Shown piece by piece: positions 50,414 to 61,400 of a DNA stretch of 64,000 bases. The translations under genes and the position numbers were made by a program. The notes beneath the pieces were generated by a model, which was not told the origin of the DNA, ran no database searches, and was given only the letters and a program-made list of their open reading frames with translations. The stretch's first letter is position 1. Each line of letters begins with the position of its first letter. The DNA comes from Cardiocondyla obscurior (lineage: Eukaryota; Arthropoda; Insecta; Hymenoptera; Formicidae), in the NCBI RefSeq assembly GCF_019399895.1, contig NC_091864.1, forward strand, positions 10,084,001 to 10,148,000, given 5' to 3'.

Positions 50414-52032
50414 CTGCAACACAAGATAGTAAAAGAGTCGTTAGAAAAATCAATAGGCTGGCTGGGCAAAAATTCAAGCTGCACTATTTTAGGGAGCTGA
50501 ATTTATTCAACTGTTAAACTTTCGTTCGAGATTTCTCACTCGGTTACCGTAGTATCAGAAAATACTTGCATATTTAATTTATTTTTCGGATATCGGCGAG
50601 AGTAAATTAATTTTTGTAAGCGTCGATTGTTTGCACGGGATTGTCATAACAGCGTTATATCAACAGCAGAACAGTACCTAGAAATCGTAGAGCATGCCAA
50701 CGTTAAAACATATCGAAAATCCGATTAGATCAAAAACGTTCGCGAATCAGTTTAATCGAAATCCATTAAATCGAGCCTGCGATTTCGAGTACTCTGATAT
50801 TACTCGTGAGCTCAATTAATAGACGAAATATTCTGATGCAGAGAATACCTGCTCTCGACGATAACTGCACTATCTATATTACATTTATTCTAGAATATTT
50901 ATTTACGAACTCGAGAAATACCGTTTAATTTTCTTTTACATTCTATGTATAAAATAACAAACAAATATTGCGAGCTGAAAGAGCTTTTATTTATATCATT
51001 TCGTTACGCAAACGCACGTGCAAACGTGAAAGATATAAGTTTTAGGTGCACTGTCCATTCTAGTATCCAAGAATGTAATTTAATACTCATCGATTTTCCA
51101 TATATAACAAAATGTATTCAAAAAAATTGACGGCCAACCTGGGACAATTGATAGTACTCGTACCGTTGCAAATTGCCACGCTGGCGAGATAAAACAACAT
51201 ATTAGCAATATTTCGTTCGCAATATGTCATTTTGGAATAGTTTCATAGATTTATATGCGAGATGGTGCATCAAAATGACATGTGACATGCGATGAACACG
51301 GGCATACGTCGCCAGGAACATCGTTTACGCCGTTCACAAGTGACGTGTGTCACTTCGAAGCACAACTTATAAGACTTATAAAAAATATATTTTTTCTATC
51401 GTATAAAACACAACGACGTTAAGAATACATTAATTTGTTATGCGAAAGATCTCCAAGTTACATTCATAAAATAAATAATAGCTGCAAGAATTGTTAATTT
51501 CAATAATTACTAGTAGTAAATTCGATTAAAAACTTAAAATAATAAAAAATTTTTTTGTGACTGATAAATAGCTTGATTGTTAAATTTAATTATTCTAATT
51601 CTAGCTTGATAGAAAAAATAAACAATCTTGCTGAAAAATTTGCAATATAGTACAAAATTTGTTAACCGAAGATTAAAAGTTTCGAAACTCGATACGGTTT
51701 CATCATCCATTCGGCAGTCCTACAATCGGCCGCTGTGCCATACGAAGATAAAATTTCAAATGACTGTGGTGGTGACACAAGCACAGTCCCGGCTAGTGTA
51801 AAATTACAACGCGTTGTGTTGAAATGCCCGATTCTTTTTCATGTAACTGGAAAAACGAATTTAACTTTTCACGCGGCTAAATTAAACCTATCTCTAATAA
51901 AAACGAATTACAATATTGCATCATAATCTGAAGTAAAACAGATTTATTTATTAAATAAATGCATGTTGACAATTGTGGTAATCATTAATTTCTATATTAA
52001 TTATAATTTGGACATAGCTATAAAATTTATTA
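50414..52032. other. No supported gene
   Basis: AT-rich sequence upstream of the candidate DIP-theta-like exon. No signal-peptide exon with a phase-1 donor was found. Confidence 0.5.
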
Positions 52033-52211
52033 CCCGAGTGGAAACTCGTCTAACTCTTCTAATATTGCAGCTGGTGATTAGATCGCGAGGATTAAATATA
52101 TTCCTTAGCTAGTGACAGGCTTGGTCGTAGTCATAATTTGTAAGAAAGTATTTGTCATTTAGTGATTATCTAGCTAGAGTCCAGTCGTTACTTATACTTT
52201 TCGCCGCGTAC

Positions 52212-52257
52212 TAGTCTACTACGCGTGTTGACCTATCCCTACGCGCGTAGTAGACTA
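52212..52257. repeat. Perfect 14-bp stem hairpin in MITE copy 2 core
   Basis: TAGTCTACTACGCG (52212-52225) is repeated inverted as CGCGTAGTAGACTA (52244-52257) around an 18-nt loop. It is absent from copy 1. Confidence 0.85.
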
Positions 52258-52325
52258 CCGCGGTCGTTGACCGCCGGGCCCGCTGCCCGCGAGACTCTTG
52301 CCACGCGGACCGTACAGCATGGTGG

Positions 52326-52389
52326 CCGCCGGCCGATATAAACACACGCACGTGCTCACGGCTTAAGAGCGGTGCGAGGTGGCCGGCGG
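52326..52389. repeat. GC-rich inverted repeat around a TATAAA box
   Basis: CCGCCGGCC (52326-52334) pairs with GGCCGGCGG (52381-52389). Between them lies GATATAAACA at 52335-52344. This lies inside the core of MITE copy 2. Confidence 0.7.
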
Positions 52390-52494
52390 GTCCGGCGGCC
52401 GGTGGACTCTACAGTCGAATGCGCGTTAACATAAGTTAGTACGCGCGCTCAGTTTTAGTAATTAGATAACGGTTAGGCTCAATTTCTACTCGGG

Positions 52495-55400
52495 TCTTAA
52501 AGACGAATTTTTTTAAATGAGATTTTTTCTATTAAAAGTTTTATTCTCAGTAAAAAAAAAAAGTATATGCTAAATTAAAATATTTTCTATTTATTGTTTT
52601 TTGCATTTTAAACTTACAAAACTGGCATCGGAATAACGAATAAATGTAATAAAAATTACTGTCCAAAACCGATATTTCGAATCTCTTTGCGACAGTGTAA
52701 AAATTTTTATCGTGTTTTGTATTTCCATCCGTTTCTTTAAAACATTTAGAACGACTGCTTGGTTACATATTCTTTTAAAAATTTTATAGCTTGACCCCAA
52801 AAAAAAAAAAAAAAAAAACTTTACGTATACATATTACGTTGTATATTTGCAATGTAGGTCAATGCATATATGACTCGTCACAAAATTTGTGGATGGTAAC
52901 GCGTGATAACGTTATGATATTTTCCAGCGAATTCGAGGTGACGAAACTATCTAAACTTGGAGATTATGACAACCGTTTGTCGCGAGTTTAACGATGTTCA
53001 GTGACGGTGCTTCCCCAATAGTTATATAACTTCGTGCGTCTCATAAATGCGAGCCACGGAGCAACTTGAGGATAATTACATTCGCAGATGACAGAGAGTA
53101 AAATTACTTGCATTATGAGCACGAGAGTAGTAGATTACACGAGGGAAATGTAAATTTGTAAAAGCCAATATATACGCATGTTTTGTGTCTTTTGCTCACA
53201 TGAGTGAAAATTTAAGTGAAATTACACTTGCGAGCACTGTGAATAATTACGCGGCGCACAATAAATTAGTAACGGTCATAAATTTATTGAAATGTTTTAT
53301 TTGACTTTGGGTAAAAAAAAAAAATGTATGGCAATTTCTACTTTACGATAAAGATTTAATTTTCAGACAAATCTATCAGAGAATTAATTACGAGGTGGAT
53401 ACCTCTATATTTTTTTTAATCCGTGGATATTTTAAGTCTATAAGTTTTATGCTAAGCCTATAAGTATCACTTATATTTTGACACTCTTGTAACGTGTCGC
53501 AAATAAAAATTTTTTTTAATTGATTCGATGTTAACCGCGCGAGAGAAATCACGAAAACAACTACAGCTCTCTTTTACAGTATTCCTTATAATACTTTTGT
53601 TATAATTCTTTTCTTTTGGTACCAGTGGGTTTTCAACTTTTTTTGTTACGTTCAAACTTGGATAACTGAATTCCGTCCATTGACCACGACCGTTGTTCCA
53701 TTCGAGCTTCGCTAACGGTGTACTGCTAAGGAAGGTTTCATTGTTGGAGCTCGCATACGAGCCATTCTTTTTTTCTTTTTTTTTTTCTTTGCCCCATTTC
53801 TCTCTTTTTCTCGTTTGACACCGGTGCAACCATTGTGCAATTGCGCAACTGTATTACTGTATTTTCCGCGCGGTACCGTCGATGTTTTGAGCGGCATTTA
53901 TACAGGACGCAGCCTCTTCATGAAACTGCGATATCGCGTGCGTCTGTGTTAAGATTAATGGACCAATCTTGGCGCCGGGCGCGGTTACGCGCAATCAGGA
54001 GACAGCTTTTCGGAGCCTCAGCCTTTCATCGTGATAGTGACGTAGATACATACGTGCTCGCTAGCACCGGTATTCCACCCCCGGCTTACGCAGTTCAGAC
54101 CATTCAAGCCTGCGGTATTTACTTTACGTTCCGCCACGTAAGCTCCGTGAAACGTAACCCGCGCTTTACGTGGCAATGTAACACAGCCGCGGGATAACAT
54201 TGTATGCAGAGCCGGCAGGAAAAAAAGTTGCGAGCGCATGGGAAAAAAAATTTTATACGCTGCGCGTGACGTTGCTACTCCGTCTTGAGTTTGAATAACG
54301 ATCAACCGTTCATCGATTGAATAAAGTACGTACGACGTCGAGATAGTTAATATTGCGCGACTCTTTATTACTCTAAAAAACGGGGAAGAATCGCAAAAGC
54401 GGTGTAGACGCTTATCGAACGATGTAATATTTGTTACAGACGATCGGGTCACTGGGGAACGGAATCGATTTGTCTTTTCTCGTGAATTCACATTGAAAGG
54501 TCAAACTGCTAGGAACTATTTATCAAGAAAGCGGAATACCAGAAAGAACGTTGAAAAAAAAAGGTAGGAAGTTGCAAGAAAGAATAATGAATCTGGGTTG
54601 AAAAATCGAGACACGTCACCAAATTATTGTTACTTTCTTTGCATTGTATTTTATTCGTTTTGCTTCTATAAAATATTGTCTTCCGTTAATTTTTGTAAAA
54701 TCGTATTCGTCACAAGCGTGTTATTAACATTCACGGCAATTTTTCTCATATTTCTATAATATAATATTTTAAATTGATAATTATTAATTAAAATTAATGG
54801 AAGCATAAGACAATGAAAGGTAAAAGTAGACGGTATGTCTTTTTTAACCCGATGATTTTATGATGAGCATTAATTCGCTGCATATGAATGCGGAATATTT
54901 TTGGGTGGGTAAACTTCATTGTTCAAAACGCGTATGACAGCATTGTTACGTATGACAGTAATATTTGCTCGCTTCTCGCGCATTTTCTCGAACGCGGCAA
55001 GCTTGCGGAACACTGATTCTTCGCGAGAATAATGAAAGCCACAAGTATGTAACATAATTTTGTGCACATTGATTATTCACTTTGTCCCGCTCAATGGTTC
55101 TCGACCGCATGTAAATCCCCGAAGGATTGGGTCTCCAAGCGACACTAGGAAGTTGCACGACGAAGTAAGATACGACGCCTAATACAGCTTTATACACCCA
55201 GAGGAGTGTTTTACCCAAGTTGGTTCGTTCCGGTCTGTCGCCACTTTTCCGATAGGCTGTTTAACTAATTCAAGCGGCGGGATCGTAACAACTGAGATAA
55301 AATTCAACAGAGAATTAAAAAGGCAAAGGCCGGAGAGGCAAAATGTTGAGCTCGCGCGCATCGCATATTAAACACGCGAATATCTGCCCCGTTAAAACTT

Positions 55401-58400
55401 TAATTAATTAATTAATTAATAAAAATGGGTAAAACTAAGCTTGAAAACTAAAATCATATCCTTCCTCACCTAACGTCCGGGCAGAAAGTACAAAACAATT
55501 CCTTTTATTTTAATGATGTCTTTGCTTACAATTATAAACTCAAAATAACCTTCGATAATTCCGTACGCCTTAGAGTTCCGCTAATTGCGCTTCGTATTCA
55601 GCTTTTAAATTTAATTAATATCTTCTTCAGTTATTGGAAAATACGTCAAAGTCGCGCGGATTCGCAATGGCTGCAAAGATATACGAATCTTGAGAGGTTA
55701 AGGATATTACGAAAATCTGCAGAGGAATAAATTTAATTTTACACTCAACCATGTTAATCCTTTTCTCTTTATACACTACCTGGATCTTTCTCTCGAGTCG
55801 GGGTGGGGGAGGGAAAGGGGCGTAAAGAGAGAGGAGCAAGTTGCGAACAGAAGTAACGCGAAGACCGAGTGGAGGATGGCCAGGAAGGTGAAGAGCAATG
55901 GGATCACGGAACACGGTACAGTAGAAAGGGAAAGGATAAGATCTGCAGGAATAAAAGGCACTAACTCCGAGGTACCGACAGGTTGAAAAACTAGGTAAAA
56001 TTGGATCTTGGAGCTGTCTTCATCTGCGAAAGCGCGGAAGTGGCAATCGCGCAGCAAATTAAGCGGGGCCATCGTAAAGGAGCGAAAATGGTTATGCCCT
56101 GTCCTAAACTTACCGTCCTTTCTTCCCTCCCTTTTTTTCCCAACTTTTTGCGTCCCCATTAAATAATAGATGAATCAAAGTAATGTGCCCTTATCCGCAG
56201 CGGAGCATAGTTCGCTTCGGGCTAGGGGCAAGTTTCTAAAGCCTCTCAACCTCCCTACAATTTCGTAGTCATAGAATTTACAAGGTATCGACTTGGTATA
56301 TTAGAGACTTCATTTTGCATCTGCGAATTTTGACTTTAGAAAAAATTAATTCATATTTTATTTAACGCGCAAAAAACGTAGATCGCAGAAAGAGATGTAA
56401 ATCACATCGGTGTATGATTATAATTAATAACTAAATGTTCTGTAAAAAATTATATCAATATCACAGAAATGTAATCAAGGAAATTAATTATCGAGTTTTA
56501 AATCTCGGAATTGATCTGAATTTATAATTACTGCTCTCTATCGTCACTTTAATTTCGTTTCAGTCATTTTGATTCCTTAACTAATATCTTACGGTATTAT
56601 TAAACTTTAACGTGAAGGGTGAAGGGGAGAGAAAAAAAATTCTCCGTGCAAAAGGAGAAGTAATGGAGTAAATGACATGTTAATTGCTGTTTCTTTGAAT
56701 TCAATAAAATGCTCATTACGACGCTGTCTCTGCAGAATAATTCCGGTACCTACTTTCTTTCATAAACTACGTCTTGGCGAGCTAAATAAAATATATGTCA
56801 AAGTATCGTCTCCCTTTTACTCTCTTTACTCGGCACGGCCGTTTGGCCCAGAGTCAGCATAAGTTTCCAACTTGGTGGTGAAGGAAGCCCCTTGCGGCAA
56901 CTTGCGTACCCGCAGAATCTCGTGAACAGACTCGGTGCACGCCAGCCCCGAGGAAGAGTAAGGAGGCGGAAGGTATTTCTTGAGTCGTGGCATGCTCCTC
57001 TCTCATCCCGAACACGTACCAGCACGCGCGTATCCCCTTATCTAGACGCGGGCGTGTAGCCCGTTGCAAGCCTGTTTCTTCGTCAGATGAAATGTTAATA
57101 GCGACGAAGATGCGTGCAAGCTGCAAACGCGAACTTTTCGCGTAACACCCAGAGCAGCTCTGCCCGCCAGTCGTGCATTCTTTTTGCACGGCTCGCCAAA
57201 TATTCCGCGTTCTTCCGAGCGCATGAAACGGAGTGTCTCGAATTCTCTCCCGGCCGCGTTAACAGCGTGCGCGCTCTTCATTTTTTTTTTTTTTACTAAC
57301 GAGAGAAGCTCGGGCGGGCGCTCGTCGGGTGATTCATGGAAACCCGTAAATCAACTTGACTACCTGCTCCTTAAGGGAATAATTTCGGTCTCTTTTTACT
57401 GCGTGATTTATGAATTAATATCTTTCTTAAACCGTTATGCGGTGTATTTTGTATGCGTGTGAATGGCCGCATATACGCCGAGCTGCCATTGATTAATTTA
57501 TTCTTGATTAATTCGGGCGTCTTTCACTCTTTTGTTCGAAATATATGTATATTATAAGAAACTATTAATGCGCGACAATTATTAAATCAACGTGTACGGT
57601 TTTAGAAAGTTTCAGCTTCTACAGAATATATTCATATTTTATCCCATCTTTATCCTCTTTTGCGTAAATAATATTAAAAAATAATATGAAAAAAAAGGAT
57701 AATTAACATGTCCCAAAAATAATAACGTAATAATATTATGATGGTTGCGTTTTAATGTGTATAATGGTCATTCCAATAATTTTACCGGTGTCAACTATTA
57801 ATAATCTGTTTGTATTTCCTATATGAGATTTCATTAATACCGTCTGAAATAATTAAAACCAGTATTTAACGCAGCTTTGTCCATTTGATCATATTTTGAC
57901 GGATTACGCGAAAAATGTGGTTTATCCATTCTCATATATTTTGATGGCAATATGTGTCGTATATTTTCCGATATCGAGCGCGGGCTTTATTTATAATTAT
58001 TATTTATGAAAAGCGCTACGTTCATTATTCTCGATATGATTAAAGGTTCTGCAACCGCATAAACGATGACATCTTTTTTTTTTCTTTTCTTTTTATCTTT
58101 TAATATTTTTTAATTTAATTTTTATGCCTAAAGCTATCGCGAATATAACGTTTGACATCGACAATATTACACGTTGGATAACTTTGTCGTCAGTACAACG
58201 TTAAATTATATTGCCCAATTGAGAGAAGACGGTCTACTTAATACGTCTAATACAACAGGCAACGGTTAACTTCGTTCCCGCGAGGACGAGATACAAATAG
58301 CTCGGGGCTTAGCAGCAGGTTCGAAGTATTCACGTATTCCGTGTCTGCGACCTAAGCATCGCGTTACATCTGAAGGCTATCGGTAAAATCGATACATTTA

Positions 58401-61400
58401 AATCGGATGCCACGCTCGATTTCATGATGCGCGAGTATCAACCGACAAATACTACGCGCAAAAATCTGCAAAAAAAAAAAAAAAAAATTCTCCGGCCTCG
58501 CAGCGAGGATCATTCGTCTGTGTTAAAAAGAGATTCGCTGTCGATATCGGGGCATACATCACATACGTGATCGATGATGGCGATTCTAGCGGATCGCTGC
58601 AACCGGTTATTTCATGCGCAGATTGAGAGAGGAACATTGTTTCGGCTTAAAGATAACGCTTTGTTTCCGGTGCTCCGCGGTGAACAATGCACGCACGAAA
58701 ATCGAATAACGCTCATAAAGCTGTAGATAAGCGCCGGCCGGGGTGGAAAAAAGCGCGGCTCAAGCAGCTTTCATATTTCACGACTGCCACTTGCGCCATA
58801 TTTTTCATTTTACTCTATTCTCGCCCTTTTTAATTACTGATAACGCGAGAAAAACCGCACCGCGCAGACTGGGCGCGCGCGATCGCGGAGATTTGTAGCC
58901 GACATCGGGTTGCGAAATTAAGTTTTACAAATTTACAGTTTATTGTTCCAACAGACGTACGGAATACGGATAAACAGTTAAATAAATAATACGTAATAAT
59001 ATTGTTTACGGTCGTAATATTATTTGGTAGTTCCGTATACCTCGTTTTTCATATTCTATTCGAAATCCAAACTCGAAGGCAATGGTAAACGTTATTCGAA
59101 CAACAGCGAGCGCGATTTTTAAACCCCCAGATGCGTTTCGGCGCTCGTCAATCCTGTCTAGGTTTTTAATTATCGTAATGCGCGTAAACGCGATGTGATT
59201 TTCTAGAAACGTGAGGGACGACGGGCGTGGACGCGGCTAAATCGAGTTATCGATGCCGTCGCGCCTGTCGAAAGGTCGCAGCGAAACGTGTCGACGTACA
59301 CTAATTCGCGATCTGCAAATCTCCAGCGCAGTAAAACGCCGGGCGGCGTAGCGCAACGCGCGGATCAATTGGAGCGCGCACTTCGACGTAGCGAGAGAGC
59401 GTTCGCCGCTGCGGATCCCGATGGTCGTGAACGATCGATACGCGAAACAAAGTGTCGACCGTACACATTTCTATACGTTCCAATCCGAAGGGCAATTCAA
59501 TTGCGGTGGACGTCCCATACGGGCATCTGCAATATTCTCCGCGAGCAATCGTCCTCCAGAGACCGTCAATGTATGCGCTCGCACGGCTCCCAATGACATT
59601 TACATTTATATTGACACGGCGCTCAATGGGATCTTGAACAACGGGCGAATGCTTAAATGCATTTGCGACCGCAGCTTAACGACCGGGCCCGAATTTTTCT
59701 GGCGCCGGATCGGCGCGCGGACGCCCGGGAAATGGTACGCGCGAGGACGCGCCGATAACGTCGACGTGTCCCGCAACGGATGCTGGAGCGAGGATTCCAA
59801 TGCGATTAAGTTTTCACATTGCGGACACACGCCGACATCGCGTCGCACGTACTTCGCGACACAAGTGCGTTAACTCTTGTACGCGCGTGATACTCTTTCG
59901 AAGCATTACATTTCGTAGAAATTTACCTCTCCCCCTCTTTTTTTTTTTTTTATTCCGTTGTTGCATCCACGCGCATATTGTAAATTTAATTAAGGAGTTC
60001 CATCTGCACATTAACGTGCGAGTGCGCATTATGATTTTTTTTTATCTTTAATTTTTACGTAGAAAACCGGCAGGCGAGAGAAACAAAACTGGCTATAGCA
60101 ATTACGGCATGGCCGACGTAATTAACATAAACTAAACGTCAGTAGTGAGTATTAATATATTAAACCTAGTATTAGTATTAAACAGTATTAAATTAACGTC
60201 ATTGATATTCAATAATATTTGGTATTGAATGTAATATCTATGTTTCAGTGATGAATACTTAATAATATTGCGGACTATCGTTACTCTAAATTATCCAAAT
60301 GTTATTTACGCTGGTAAAAGATACTCAAAGGCATCGAATTAATGAATTTAAATGTAAATCCGTCTTACAGACTGCGACTTGTAAAATGTTATTTGCAGGT
60401 TTCCACAACGGGCTACCGTTATTTCGATATTCCCTTTACCCGCCGAAAGACAAAACACTCATGTAACTTTCATCTTCGTTACAACCTATATGACGACGGA
60501 GACGAAGGCTATTAAATAGATAAGAATCTGTGTCACATTTGTCTGGCTCTCGCGTAACTCTTTTGGTAGCTCGGTTTATTAATATGGAAGGACTTCAGTG
60601 CTGAATAAAGTGAGATACTATTCTCTCTGTTGTCGAGATGATATTTATCATATCAGTAAAAATAGAATGCACAAATATCCATTCTAAATTTGCAGTCAAG
60701 TAATATGTCAGTTTACGACAGAATAGATTGTCTTTCATAATGCACGTCCGTGGTAAATTAACTCTTTCGATTATTTAATTCGAATAAAAAGATATTCATG
60801 AAATATTAAAAAAAAAAAATAGCTGTCGGCCGCCGCCACGAAAAATCGGTCTCGCTGGAAAGAAGAAATTGCGTCGCGATGGCTCGTTATACAACCGATA
60901 TGCCGGTGACTAGTACTACTCAATGCGCGGCTTCGTTCCCCCCTGAGTGGAAGAGCTGTAACCAAATTCGCCTCACGTATTTCCATGGCCCTTTAAGCGC
61001 GACCTCGTAGGCCACGGCCTCTCCTCTCCCAGCAATTTATCTGAAATGACGTTCTATTAAGATGGGATTCGGTTGCCTTTACCGATCCTCACCAACTTCC
61101 GAAGCGCACAAAAGACGAGAGCAGCTTTTCGCTTCACGGATAGCCGGACTGCGCGCGGGCTAATGAGTTTGTAACTTTTTAAACGGTCCTTCAGCGAGCG
61201 TGCGATTCTTAGTGTCAGTCTAAGATGTCGATAGTCGATACTCGACACGGTGATTTAAGACCTTCCCTTCGAGTGCTACGGCAAGTTAATTGTAACTTGA
61301 TAGCGTTTTAAATTTACTCGCTGGATATTGATTTACCGTGGTTGCAAAACAAAATGATCCCCTGTCGCGAGGAATTCAATTATTTTTCAAACCAATCGGG

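Larger units (their letters stand above)
52033..52494 (+). mobile_element. MITE-like non-autonomous DNA transposon, copy 2 with GC-rich core
   Basis: This 462-bp relative of the element at 16874-17225 is in the same orientation. The left end is CCCGAGTGGAAA; the right end AATTTCTACTCGGG differs by one base. The left flank is TA, but the right flank is TC, so the duplication has decayed or the border is altered. The outer ends are homologous to copy 1, but the middle (about 52173-52450) is unrelated: GC-rich, with a 14-bp perfect hairpin, further GC-rich inverted repeats and a TATAAA. It appears to be a family member with a replaced or captured core. Confidence 0.75.

Noticed and set aside
55179..55361. 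ATG frame MRASSTFCLSGLCLFNSLLN as DIP signal-peptide exon
   Set aside because: The hydrophobic start is attractive, but the only usable donor (TGG|GTAAAA) is phase 0, whereas phase 1 is required.
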